64,000 bases of DNA from an uncultured Myxococcales bacterium (GTDB taxonomy: Bacteria; Myxococcota_A; UBA9042; DTJE01): the NCBI GenBank assembly GCA_903857665.1, contig CAIOFV010000122.1:62001-126000 (forward strand), given 5' to 3'. Position 1 is the stretch's first letter, and each line of letters opens with the position of its first letter. Below, piece by piece: positions 34,253-42,998 of this stretch. The translations under genes were made by a program, and so were the position numbers. The notes under the pieces are model-generated. The model ran no database searches, was not told where the DNA came from, and saw nothing but the letters and a program-made list of their open reading frames with translations.

Positions 34253-34281
34253 TTGACCCCGGGGATGCCTGTTCCTATCCT
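34253..34281 (+). promoter_or_regulatory. Candidate promoter of the BaiN-type flavoprotein gene
   Basis: TTGACC (34253-34258), a 17-bp spacer, TATCCT (34276-34281), about 50 nt before the start at 34332. Confidence 0.5.
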
Positions 34282-34331
34282 GCGAGCGGGTCGGATGCGG
34301 CGTGCATCGCTGTCTTGTCGGGGGTCCAGCA

Positions 34332-35561
34332 GTGCGTGTGGCGATCATCGGGGGCGGGGCGTCGGGCATGGTGGCGGCCATCGCCGCGTCGCGACCGGGC
34401 GTCGAGGTGCTCCTCTTCGAAAAGGGCGAGCGCGTGGGCCGGAAGCTGCTCGCCACGGGGAACGGCCGCTGCAACCTGACGAACCTCGACCTCGACCCCG
34501 TCCATTTCCACGGCAGCCTCCCCGCATTTTCCCGCCCCGTGCTGGCACGGCACGACGCCGCCTGGACGCTCCGGTTCTTCGGGGCCCTGGGCATCACGCC
34601 GGTCGTCGAGGACCGGGACCGGGTCTTCCCCCGGTCGGGCCAGGCATCCAGCGTCCTCGATGTTCTGCGGTGGCGGATGGAGGAACTGGGGGCCCAGGTC
34701 CGTTGCAAGGGGACCGTGAGGGACGTCCGCGTGTCGGGGCGCGCATTCCAGGTGTTCGCGGATTCGGCCCTGCCGGAAACGGTCGATCGGGTCGTGCTGG
34801 CCACCGGGGGGCGCGCCGCCCCGACGCTGGGCGGCGACGTCAGCGGATACGCCCTGGCGCACGCGCTGGGGCACCGGATCATCGAACCGTTTCCCGCTCT
34901 CGCTCCGTTGCGCCTGTCCAGCCCGTGGCTGCGGCAGGTGCAGGGCACGCGCTTCGACGGCGCGGTCGAGGTGCTGGCCGGGGGCGAGATCGTGGCCTCG
35001 GCCCGCGGGGAGGTGCTGTTCACCGAGCATGGCGCCTCCGGTCCGGCGGTGCTGGATGTCAGCCGGGTCGCCGGCGAGCGGTTGCTGGCCGGCCAGCCGG
35101 TCCGGTTGAACGTGATCCTCGCACCGGACCTCGAGCCGGACGCCCTGCGGCGCGAGATCGACCGCCGCTTCGAGCAGTTGCCGCAGCGGCCCGTTTCGAC
35201 CGTGCTGGTCGGTTTCCTGAACAAGCGCCTGGTGCCCGCCGTGCTGCGCGAGTCGGGCCTGGCGGACCTGGAGCGGTGCGCGGGCGCCGTTCCCGCGGAG
35301 GCGCGGGGGCGCATCGCCGAGGTCCTGGAAGGCTGGCCCTTCGACGTGGCCGGCACCGGCCCCTGGGCGCACGCCCAGGTCACCGCCGGGGGGGTGGACG
35401 TCGCCGAGGTGGACCCGGGCACGCTGGAGTCCCGCCGGGTCCCGAACCTGTTCCTCGCGGGCGAGATGCTGGACGTCGATGGCGACTGCGGCGGGTTCAA
35501 CCTGCAGTGGGCCTGGGCATCCGGCCACGTGGCCGGCGAGGGCGCGTCGCGTCCGGCGTGA
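34332..35561 (+). CDS. NAD(P)/FAD-dependent oxidoreductase, BaiN/YhiN (HI0933) family
   Basis: 409 residues. The N-terminal dinucleotide motif is VAIIGGGASGM, followed by the family hallmark GRKLLATGNGRCNLTN, a central substrate domain and the C-terminal FLAGEMLDVDGDCGGFNLQWAWASG. Members are flavoproteins of largely unknown physiology; some reduce bile-acid intermediates. GTG at 34332 matches the family N-terminus and has GGGGG upstream. ATG at 34302 is an alternative adding 10 residues. Confidence 0.88.
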   Translation: MRVAIIGGGASGMVAAIAASRPGVEVLLFEKGERVGRKLLATGNGRCNLTNLDLDPVHFHGSLPAFSRPVLARHDAAWTLRFFGALGITPVVEDRDRVFPRSGQASSVLDVLRWRMEELGAQVRCKGTVRDVRVSGRAFQVFADSALPETVDRVVLATGGRAAPTLGGDVSGYALAHALGHRIIEPFPALAPLRLSSPWLRQVQGTRFDGAVEVLAGGEIVASARGEVLFTEHGASGPAVLDVSRVAGERLLAGQPVRLNVILAPDLEPDALRREIDRRFEQLPQRPVSTVLVGFLNKRLVPAVLRESGLADLERCAGAVPAEARGRIAEVLEGWPFDVAGTGPWAHAQVTAGGVDVAEVDPGTLESRRVPNLFLAGEMLDVDGDCGGFNLQWAWASGHVAGEGASRPA

Positions 35562-35607
35562 ACCCGGCCGGGCCTCCCCGAAGTACGTCAATCGCTGTCA
35601 GAATCCC

Positions 35608-35636
35608 TTGCCTTCGCCTTCGGATTCCGTTAATTC
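35608..35636 (+). promoter_or_regulatory. Weak candidate promoter of the YqiA-like hydrolase gene
   Basis: TTGCCT (35608-35613), 17 bp, TAATTC (35631-35636), 29 nt before the GTG at 35666. Confidence 0.3.
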
Positions 35637-35665
35637 AGGTGGACGGGCCGGAAAGGGATCAGGAC

Positions 35666-36301
35666 GTGTTTCGGTACGCCTACCTTCACGGATTTGCATC
35701 CAGCCCCAAGTCCTACAAGGGCATGGTGCTGGCCAAGGCGTTCGCCCGTCACGGGGTGCGCCTGGAACTGCCCGACCTCAACGCGCCCTCCTTCCAGAGC
35801 CTGACGATGACGGACATGCTGGACGCCATGGACCGCCTGGATGCGGACGGGGACACCGAGTGGCGGCTGGTCGGATCCAGCCTTGGCGGGTACGTGGCAG
35901 CCTTGTGGGCGCAATACAACGGCCTTCGCGTGGATCGGCTGGTTCTGCTGGCTCCCGGGTTCGGGCTGCAGGATCACTGGGAACGCCTGGTGGGCCCGGG
36001 TGGCACCGACCGCTGGCGCGTCTCGGGTGAAATGGAGTTTCCCGACGCCGCCGGAATCCTGACGCCCGTGCACTGGGACCTGGTCGAAGACCTCGAGATG
36101 TACCCTCGGATCCCCGAGGTGCCCTGCCCGACGCTGATCGTGCACGGGAGCGCCGACGAGGTCGTCCCGATCGAATCGTCCCGTGAATACGCCCGTTCCC
36201 GCCCCAAGGTCCGACTGGTGGAACTGCCCGACGGTCACCTGCTGCACGACAGCATCTTCCGGGTCGAGGCCGAAATCCTCAAGTTCTTCCGGCTGGTGTG
36301 A
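35666..36301 (+). CDS. YqiA-like alpha/beta hydrolase
   Basis: 211 residues, a compact alpha/beta hydrolase opening with YAYLHGFASSPKSYKG. The nucleophile elbow is GSSLGG (S72), the acid is in VHGSADEVVP and the catalytic His is in GHLLHDS. The family is annotated as esterases (YqiA/YcfP type), cytosolic and without a signal. The start is GTG at 35666 with AAAGGGA upstream; an open frame further 5' is antisense-like noise over the flavoprotein gene. It ends 7 nt before the convergent SDR gene. Confidence 0.87.
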   Translation: MFRYAYLHGFASSPKSYKGMVLAKAFARHGVRLELPDLNAPSFQSLTMTDMLDAMDRLDADGDTEWRLVGSSLGGYVAALWAQYNGLRVDRLVLLAPGFGLQDHWERLVGPGGTDRWRVSGEMEFPDAAGILTPVHWDLVEDLEMYPRIPEVPCPTLIVHGSADEVVPIESSREYARSRPKVRLVELPDGHLLHDSIFRVEAEILKFFRLV

Positions 36302-36308
36302 CGACCGC

Positions 36309-37133
36309 TCAGGGCTTCTTGCGGGCCTGTGTCGCCCTCAGGCTGGCCGCGCCCTGCTTCAGCGCCATGGCCAGCAGGCACGGGAAGTGCCGGGCGACAA
36401 GCACGGCGGCCTTGCCGTGCACCGTGATGACGGCCTCGCGACGGCGGCAGGCGATCGCGTTGACCATCTTCCGGGCCGCGACGTCGGTGCGCATCATCAG
36501 CCAGGCGGGCACCGGGTCCTTGGCCCCCGCCTTCGGCAGGCCCTTGTTGTCCAGCGTCCGGATCTCGCTGTCCACGTAGCCGGGATGGATCGTGGTGACG
36601 GACACACCGTAGGGCGCCATTTCCGCCCAGAAGGCCTCGCCCAGCGATCGGACCGCCGCCTTGCTCATCTGGTAGGGCGAGCCGCCGCCGCCGCTGACGA
36701 ACGCGGCCACGCTGCCCATCAGCGCGAACGAGCCCTTGCGGGCCTTCACGTCCTCCACGGTCGCCTGCAGCGTCCGCAGCAGCCCGAAGACGTTGGTTTC
36801 GAACTGCCGGCGATAGTCGTCCAGTTTCAGGCGGTCCACCCGGCCCACGACCCCGAAGCCGGCGTTGGCCACCACCACGTCGATGCCGCCAAGCTCCGCC
36901 CGGATGCGGGCCGCGGCCTCCTCAAGCTCGCCATCCACCGTGACGTCGCACCGGACCGCGATCGCCTTCGCGCCCTTCCCGCGGAGTTCCTCGCACAGCG
37001 CCAGCAACCGATCCTCGCGCCGGGCACCCACGGCAATGGACGCCCCGCGGGCTGCGAACTCGCGCGCCATCGCCTCGCCGATGCCCGACGATGCGCCCGT
37101 GATGAACACCACCTTGCCATCGAAGCGCTTCAT
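36309..37133 (-). CDS. Short-chain dehydrogenase/reductase
   Basis: 274 residues of classical SDR type: TGASSGIG cofactor motif (12-19), NAG (90-92), S141 and Y154-x3-K158 as the catalytic set. The C-terminal tail (about 225-274) carries a hydrophobic stretch and a basic end, as in lipid- or steroid-type SDRs. The substrate is unknown. ATG at 37133 has GGAGGG 8 nt upstream. It diverges from the phosphotransferase gene. Confidence 0.9.
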   Translation of the reverse strand: MKRFDGKVVFITGASSGIGEAMAREFAARGASIAVGARREDRLLALCEELRGKGAKAIAVRCDVTVDGELEEAAARIRAELGGIDVVVANAGFGVVGRVDRLKLDDYRRQFETNVFGLLRTLQATVEDVKARKGSFALMGSVAAFVSGGGGSPYQMSKAAVRSLGEAFWAEMAPYGVSVTTIHPGYVDSEIRTLDNKGLPKAGAKDPVPAWLMMRTDVAARKMVNAIACRRREAVITVHGKAAVLVARHFPCLLAMALKQGAASLRATQARKKP

Positions 37134-37273
37134 GTCGGGGTCCCTCCGTTGCTCGAACGGTTTTACCCGGAATCGCCGGGGGATGGAAGGTCTGCCGCGG
37201 GACGTGAGCCGCACGGACCGCGTCGATCCCCGCGCCGACTCGAGGGGCGGCGGCGCGGTGTCAGGCCCGAGGA

Positions 37274-37303
37274 TTGCCCGGGCTCGCCGGGTTGCGATAC
37301 AGT
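37274..37303 (+). promoter_or_regulatory. Candidate promoter of the phosphotransferase gene
   Basis: TTGCCC (37274-37279), an 18-bp spacer, TACAGT (37298-37303), just ahead of the Shine-Dalgarno sequence AGGAG and 18 nt before the ATG at 37321. Confidence 0.4.
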
Positions 37304-37320
37304 CGTCGCCAGGAGTGACG

Positions 37321-38265
37321 ATGCCCCGCAACCCTCACCATCGCGACCCCATCGTCGCAGCCGTCCTCGGCCGATACGCGGGAGGGCATCCCGTCGCGGC
37401 AGGCCTGCTCGCCCGGAGGCCCGGCCACGCCGCGATCGCCCGTGTCTGGCTGCTGGGCGACTCCTACGTGCTGCGTGCCCGGAGCCTTTCGGCCCGAACC
37501 TGCGCCGAGTTCGTTCGCGAATGCGCGCTGCTGAGCCAGGTACGGGGAGAACTCCCCTTCCAGGTACCTGGAAACCTCGCCACCGACGACGGCGAGGCAT
37601 GCGTGCTTGCCGACGGGGCATTGTGGACGCTTCACCGGTTCCTCCCGGGACACGTGCTGCGCCCCTGGCAGCAGTTGCACCGGGCCCCCGACGACGAGCG
37701 GCGACGACTGGTGGAAACGCTGCGCGTACTGCACGACGCGACCGTCGGCCTGACGACCGCTCGTCCGGATGCGGGGTGGCTGGTTGCCGACGCCGGGGTA
37801 CGGTACGGCGAGGTCCGGGAATCCCTGCCCCCGGCCGTGCGGGCCCGGGTGGAAACGGCGCTCGAGCGCCACGCGGTGCACGCAGCATCGCTGGCGCCGA
37901 ACGAGGCGGCTTTCGTGCACGGCGATTTCCATTGGGGGAACCTGCTGGTGGATGACGCGGGACGCGTCACCGGGATGGTGGATCTGGACTGGTGCCGCAT
38001 CGCAAGCCCCGTCGAGGACGTCGCCTACACGGCGATGATGCTGGCGCGCGATTGCGACGGCGGCCGGCCGCGGCTGGACGAAACGGACCGCGTGATCTCG
38101 TGGTACGGCCTCGCTCCCCGGCACCGGGATGCGCTCCGCGAGGCGATGATCCTGTACGCGCTCTTCGACGTACACCTGTTCACGGTGGCGCGTGAACTGC
38201 CCGACCGCCAGCGCTACGTGGAGTGCCAGACCCGGCTGTTGGCCGGGATCTGCGCCGAGGCATGA
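37321..38265 (+). CDS. APH/choline-kinase-like phosphotransferase
   Basis: 314 residues with the aminoglycoside-phosphotransferase (eukaryotic-kinase-like) fold. The catalytic loop is HGDFHWGN (H200, D202, N207) and the metal motif VDLDW follows about 20 residues later. The N-lobe is short. Members phosphorylate small molecules such as choline, homoserine, fructosamine or antibiotics; nothing here tells which. ATG has AGGAG 7 nt upstream. Confidence 0.85.
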   Translation: MPRNPHHRDPIVAAVLGRYAGGHPVAAGLLARRPGHAAIARVWLLGDSYVLRARSLSARTCAEFVRECALLSQVRGELPFQVPGNLATDDGEACVLADGALWTLHRFLPGHVLRPWQQLHRAPDDERRRLVETLRVLHDATVGLTTARPDAGWLVADAGVRYGEVRESLPPAVRARVETALERHAVHAASLAPNEAAFVHGDFHWGNLLVDDAGRVTGMVDLDWCRIASPVEDVAYTAMMLARDCDGGRPRLDETDRVISWYGLAPRHRDALREAMILYALFDVHLFTVARELPDRQRYVECQTRLLAGICAEA

Positions 38266-38269
38266 CGGG

Positions 38270-38692
38270 TCAGGGGCAGAACCAACCCCGGAAGGCCGCC
38301 GCCAGGTCCTCCTGCGAAGCCACCGCTGCACCGGAGGCCAACGGGAACAGGCGAATGGAAACGGTCAGCCCGCCGCCCCAGGGCCACCAGGCGCCCACGA
38401 CCAGCACGTCCTGCGCAGGATCGGTGGACAGGATGAACTGCCCCGCCCGCACCCCGCCGATGCCGTCCGCCAGTTTCGCCACAGCGACCGGGGCACGGCC
38501 CACGTTGGCATGGTCCCATCGGGACGGGAGGCTCGCCGCCAGGGAGGCCAGGATATCCGGGGCCTCTGCCGCTGTGAACGTCGCCAGCGCCGCGTTGAAG
38601 CGCGCGTCCCAGGACCAGCGCAGCCGACCCGCGTTCCCGGCAATCAGGTCCCTGCAGGCGCGCTCGACCTGTGTCCACTGACCTTCGCTCAT
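38270..38692 (-). CDS. Hypothetical protein, 140 residues
   Basis: Soluble protein without signal or membrane segment. It shows a helical first half (EGQWTQVERACRDLIAGNA) and a Trp/Gly-rich second half (VVGAWWPWGGG). No family is recognised. ATG has GGGAGAG upstream. It lies 48 nt after the sugar kinase gene on the same strand, so it is probably the last gene of a three-gene operon. The frame shows normal high third-position GC, which supports it as real. Confidence 0.6.
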   Translation of the reverse strand: MSEGQWTQVERACRDLIAGNAGRLRWSWDARFNAALATFTAAEAPDILASLAASLPSRWDHANVGRAPVAVAKLADGIGGVRAGQFILSTDPAQDVLVVGAWWPWGGGLTVSIRLFPLASGAAVASQEDLAAAFRGWFCP

Positions 38693-38740
38693 CGTGCCGC
38701 TCTCCCTGAATGAAAAGGGAACCTGGACCGTGATCCTGCC

Positions 38741-39757
38741 TCAAGCGCCCGCGGTTTGCGAGGAAACGGGTTCCTCGACGGGCGCGGGGGGGCGCGCGCC
38801 GAGCCAGGCGCAGGAGCGGGCGCCAGCCGCCACGGCCAGTCCGCAGGCCTCGAGCAGCGTCAGGCCATCCAGGAGGGCTCCGATGAGGGCTGCCGCGAAG
38901 GCGTCACCGGCCCCGGTCGAATCGAGGACCCGTTCGGCCTGGACCGGCGGCACGGGGAACGGGCCGGCTCCCGGCCCGGTGGCGAATGCCCCCCGCTCGC
39001 CGCGGGTCGTGACCACGCATGGCACCGTCGCGGACAACCGCTCCAGGTAGCGCGCCAGATCCGCGTCCGACAGGGGCGCATCGACCGCCGCTTCACCGTC
39101 CCGGCACCCCCCGTGATCCGGGCCGCCGGCCAGCAGCGCGCACAGTCCCGGCAGCACCCCTTCCCGAACCTGCAGCAGCGCCAGCCCCGGAAGCATTGCC
39201 GCCAGGCGCTCGCGCGCGGCAGGACGATGCGGCAGGTCGTGCAGATCCAGCGAGGACGGCCGGCCGGCCCGCCGCCGCAGCAGTTCGGGCCCCGCCTCCG
39301 ATACCCGGTCCAGGTGCAGCCAGCGTGCGCCCAGAAGCAGGTCGTCCCCGATGTCGCGGGCAGGCAGGGGAGGGGCCGAACGCGGAGGCACATCGACCCG
39401 GAACTGCACCCGGGCGGTGCCCGCCTCGACCAGCAGGACGCTCCGCTTGGTGCTGCGCCCGGGCGCCCGTTCCACCCGGGTGTGGATTCCCCGTTCCAGC
39501 AGGTCGTTGACGCACCGGCGACCGGCCTCGTCGTCCCCGACCCGCCCGGCAAACGCCACGCGCAGGCCGGCCGCGGCCGCCGCGACGGCCACGTTCGCTG
39601 CCGAGCCTCCGCCTCGCTCCACGACCCGGAGGGCGGCGTCGAGGATCGCATCCACGCCGGCCAGATCGACCCGGTCGTCCAGCGGCAGGCGCTGGACCAG
39701 CGCCGAGGTTTCCCACGTCAGCGTCCCGGTCGCCAGGAGGTCGATCCCTTCCGTCAT
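38741..39757 (-). CDS. PfkB-family carbohydrate kinase
   Basis: 338 residues of ribokinase fold. It has GGSAANVAVAAAAAGL near the N-terminus (about 50-65) and the C-terminal signature DSTGAGDAFAAALIGALL with catalytic D285. The sugar specificity is not readable. Its start overlaps the glycosyltransferase stop by ATGA, so the two are translationally coupled. The pairing suggests the kinase supplies a phosphorylated sugar or nucleoside for a surface glycan, but this is inference. Confidence 0.88.
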   Translation of the reverse strand: MTEGIDLLATGTLTWETSALVQRLPLDDRVDLAGVDAILDAALRVVERGGGSAANVAVAAAAAGLRVAFAGRVGDDEAGRRCVNDLLERGIHTRVERAPGRSTKRSVLLVEAGTARVQFRVDVPPRSAPPLPARDIGDDLLLGARWLHLDRVSEAGPELLRRRAGRPSSLDLHDLPHRPAARERLAAMLPGLALLQVREGVLPGLCALLAGGPDHGGCRDGEAAVDAPLSDADLARYLERLSATVPCVVTTRGERGAFATGPGAGPFPVPPVQAERVLDSTGAGDAFAAALIGALLDGLTLLEACGLAVAAGARSCAWLGARPPAPVEEPVSSQTAGA

Positions 39758-40767
39758 TGCACGCACCGGAAATCCACCGTTTCGCGCCAGCCCATCGGGG
39801 CCAGGGCCGCACGCACCAGGTCGCGCGCCCCCTTCACCCCGACCGCCACCAGCAGGGGGCAATCGCGGTGGTCGCCCGCCTGCCGCCAGTCCAGCACCGG
39901 CGCCCCGCCGCCCAGCACGCGCCCCATCTTCCGCGGGTCGATGTCGAAGAACCTGACCACACGGATGCCTTCGGATGCCAGGGCGCGCCGCCACCGGCGG
40001 CCGTCGGGGCCGGCGCCCCAGATCTGGGCTTCGGCGCCTCCGGCAAGGAAGGTGCGGGCGAGGTGGCGGGCCTTCAGCGCGCGAATTGCGCCCGCGGAGT
40101 AGCGGGGGTCCGTGCGCGTCAGCCGGGACGGTCCCTCGCGCCATTCCAGCAGCACCTCGGGGACCTTCTCCAGCCGGCCGCCGGCCTGGTGCAACCGCAG
40201 CCAGAGGTCATAGTCCTCGGGGAAGGACCCGTCGCGATAGCCGCCGATCGCAAGGGCCGAGGCGCGGTGCAGCAGCACCGAGGGATGCGCCAGCGGCGAT
40301 TCCACGAACAGGTCCCGGTCCACGTCCTCGGCCGTGACGACTTGGTTCAGCCAGTCGATGTAGTGGCGCATCCCGTCCGTGACGATCTCGGCGGGCGTCA
40401 CCTGGACCAGGGCGCCGATCGCCGCGGCTCCAGGATGGCGCGTCGCCCAGTCCAGTTGCCGTTCCAGCCGCAAGGGCCTGCTGACGTCGTCCGCGTCCAT
40501 GCGGGCGACCCACGGCGCTCGCGCCACCGCGATCCCCAGGTTCAGTGCCGCGACCAGCCCCTCCCGCCCCTGGCGCAGCAGCCGGATGCGGGGGTCCCCA
40601 TCGGCGCACCTCTCCACGACCTCCCGGGTGTCGTCCAGCGAGCCATCGTCCACCACCAGCAGTTCCCAGTCGGTGCACGTCTGGGTGCGGATGGAGCGGA
40701 CGGCCTCGCCGACCGTTCCCGCGGCATCGCGGCAAGGCATCACGACGCTGGCGGAGGGTGCGCCCAT
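39754..40767 (-). CDS. Family 2 glycosyltransferase with C-terminal Rossmann-like domain
   Basis: 337 residues. The GT-A domain (about 5-215) has ASVVMPCRDAAG, VVDDGSLDDT, the DxD-type ARMDADD and a later FPEDYDLWLR. The last about 100 residues contain IWGAGPDGRRW and FFDIDPRKMGR, which read as a nucleotide-binding Rossmann-like unit unusual for this family. The GGGAGG before the ATG at 40767 is only 1 nt away. A TTGCAA, 17 bp, TAAGTC element ending 7 nt upstream would instead fit a leaderless start. First gene of the three-gene operon. Confidence 0.83.
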   Translation of the reverse strand: MGAPSASVVMPCRDAAGTVGEAVRSIRTQTCTDWELLVVDDGSLDDTREVVERCADGDPRIRLLRQGREGLVAALNLGIAVARAPWVARMDADDVSRPLRLERQLDWATRHPGAAAIGALVQVTPAEIVTDGMRHYIDWLNQVVTAEDVDRDLFVESPLAHPSVLLHRASALAIGGYRDGSFPEDYDLWLRLHQAGGRLEKVPEVLLEWREGPSRLTRTDPRYSAGAIRALKARHLARTFLAGGAEAQIWGAGPDGRRWRRALASEGIRVVRFFDIDPRKMGRVLGGGAPVLDWRQAGDHRDCPLLVAVGVKGARDLVRAALAPMGWRETVDFRCVQ

Positions 40768-40889
40768 GCCTCCCGACTTACCGGAAGCCCGGGGGGTTTG
40801 CAAGGACCGGCCCATCCATGACACCATCGGCACCTACTCCGAACTGGCGCGTTCCTTCCTCGCCAGGCGGTCAGTATGGAGGTTCAGGC

Positions 40890-42974
40890 ATGACGCAGGC
40901 TGCACGCGGCTTGACGGGCCCTTCGGCGGTGATCACGGTGCTCCTGGCGTCGGTCTGCGCCACGGCGGCGGAAGGCCCGGCGACGGCAGGAGGGCAAGGC
41001 ATGCATCGGGTCATCGATGACGCATGGGTCGAGCAGACGGTCCGCGACCTGGTCGACGAGCATGGGCTGGAAGCCACCGCCCGCGCCCGGCAGGGCGTCG
41101 CCCAGGTGGCGTCGTTCTGGCGCGAGGCGGACGGGACGCCCGAGGCCTTCACGACCTTCTGCAAGGACCAGTTCCTGTCCGATCCCGCCCGGCTTGCCGA
41201 ACTGCTGGCGCGCTTCGAGACCGGCCTGGAGGCCCTGTCCGGCCACGGCGTCGCCCTCACCCGCACGCTGCGGGAACCGGTGGATCTGGACCGCGTCGAA
41301 CCCCTCCCGGTCGATCTGCTGTTCGCCACCTTGAACCCCTTCGATCACCTGTCGGACGACGTGTTCAAGACCCGGGTGGCGTTCGTGGCCCTGCTGAACT
41401 TCCCGGTCGTCCGGGCGGAGGACGCAGGCGACCTGTCCCGCAAGGGCCTCGCGGCCATGCGCCTCACGGGCAGCTTCGCGATCCGCGTCCCCGGCGAGGT
41501 CCGCCAGAGCGTGACCGCCGCCTATGCCAAGGCCGACGACTACATCGCCAACTACAACATCCACATGGGTGGCCTGGTCACGGCGGAAGGTCGGCGGCCC
41601 TTCCCGGGCGACCTGGTGCTCATCAGCCACTGGGGGCTGCGCGACCACATCAAGGCGCTCTACAGCGACGCCCGAAGGAACCTCGAGGACCAGCGTCTGA
41701 TCTACCAGGTCATGCAGCGCATCGTGCGCCAGGAAATCCCTGCCGTGGTGATCAACAACCCGGACGTGGACTGGGACCCGGTCGCCAACGTCGTGATGCC
41801 ACGGGCCAAGAACGGCCCGACCCCCTCCGCGGCCCGCGAGGACGACGCACGGTTCGCGCGACTGCTGGACGTGTTCCACGCCGAGCGGCGGCAGGACGAG
41901 TATTCGCCGCTGTTCCCGACGCACATCGAACGGAAGTTCCGCTACGAGCGTGAGATCCCCGAGGCCACGGTCGAGGGCCTCCTGAAGGCGCTGCTGTCGG
42001 ATCCCGTGGCCAGGGACGTCGCGAAACTGATCGCGGCGCGCCTGGGCCGACCCCTGGAGCCGTTCGACATCTGGTACGACGGGTTCAAGGCCCGCAGCCA
42101 CTACGACGGCGCGACGCTGGACGCCAAGGTGACGTCGCGCTACCCGACCCTCGCGGCGTTTCAGGCGGACCTTCCCACGATCCTGGGCCAGTTGGGATTC
42201 AGCGCCGACACCGCGAAGTACCTGTCCAAACGCATCGTGGTCGACCCGTCGCGCGGCGCCGGCCACGCGATGGGCGCCGGCATGCGGACCGATTCCGCCC
42301 ACCTGCGGACCCGCGTCCCTCGCGGGGGCATGAACTACAAGGGCTTCAACATCGCACTCCACGAACTGGGGCACTGCGTCGAGCAGACCTTCACGCTGGA
42401 TCGGGTCGATTCGACGCTGGTACAGGGCGTGCCGAACACCGCCTTCACGGAAGCGTTCGCCTTCCTGTTCCAGGAGCGCGATCTGGAGGTCCTGGGCCTG
42501 GGCCAGCGGGATGCCGCGACACGCGCCCTTTCCGCCGTCGATACCTACTGGATGGCGTTCGAAATCGCGGGTGTGGGGCTGCTGGACATGGATACCTGGC
42601 GCTGGATGTACGCGCACCCGGACGCCACGCCCGCGGCGCTGCGCGAGGCCGTGGTCGGTCGGGCCATCGAGATCTGGAACACCTGGTACGCGCCGGTGCT
42701 GGGCGTGCGGGACTCCCCGATCCTGGCGATATACAGTCACATGATCTCCAACGGGCTGTACCTGCCGGACTACCCGATCGGCCACCTGATCCAGTTCCAG
42801 ATGGAAAAGCGGATCGAGGGACGGAACCTCGCCGCCGAAATGGAGCGCATGTGCGTCCAGGGGCGACTGACGCCCGACACGTGGATGCGCGGCGCGGTGG
42901 GCGGGCCACTGTCCGCGAAGCCCCTGATCGAGGCGGCACGGGCGGGACTGAAACTGATCCCGAAGCAGAAGTGA
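40890..42974 (+). CDS. Exported zinc metallopeptidase with HELGH motif (M3-like gluzincin)
   Basis: 694 residues. A likely signal peptide covers about 1-27. The zinc motif is H491-E-L-G-H495 and a probable third ligand is E521 in NTAFTEAFAF, 26 residues on, the spacing of thermolysin/oligoendopeptidase-type gluzincins. The large helical body also fits the M3 clan, but overall it matches no member I know well. It probably cleaves peptides outside the cytoplasm. ATG has GGAGG 7 nt upstream. Confidence 0.75.
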   Translation: MTQAARGLTGPSAVITVLLASVCATAAEGPATAGGQGMHRVIDDAWVEQTVRDLVDEHGLEATARARQGVAQVASFWREADGTPEAFTTFCKDQFLSDPARLAELLARFETGLEALSGHGVALTRTLREPVDLDRVEPLPVDLLFATLNPFDHLSDDVFKTRVAFVALLNFPVVRAEDAGDLSRKGLAAMRLTGSFAIRVPGEVRQSVTAAYAKADDYIANYNIHMGGLVTAEGRRPFPGDLVLISHWGLRDHIKALYSDARRNLEDQRLIYQVMQRIVRQEIPAVVINNPDVDWDPVANVVMPRAKNGPTPSAAREDDARFARLLDVFHAERRQDEYSPLFPTHIERKFRYEREIPEATVEGLLKALLSDPVARDVAKLIAARLGRPLEPFDIWYDGFKARSHYDGATLDAKVTSRYPTLAAFQADLPTILGQLGFSADTAKYLSKRIVVDPSRGAGHAMGAGMRTDSAHLRTRVPRGGMNYKGFNIALHELGHCVEQTFTLDRVDSTLVQGVPNTAFTEAFAFLFQERDLEVLGLGQRDAATRALSAVDTYWMAFEIAGVGLLDMDTWRWMYAHPDATPAALREAVVGRAIEIWNTWYAPVLGVRDSPILAIYSHMISNGLYLPDYPIGHLIQFQMEKRIEGRNLAAEMERMCVQGRLTPDTWMRGAVGGPLSAKPLIEAARAGLKLIPKQK

Positions 42975-42998
42975 CGCGGCCGACCCGGCCCCTCGGGC

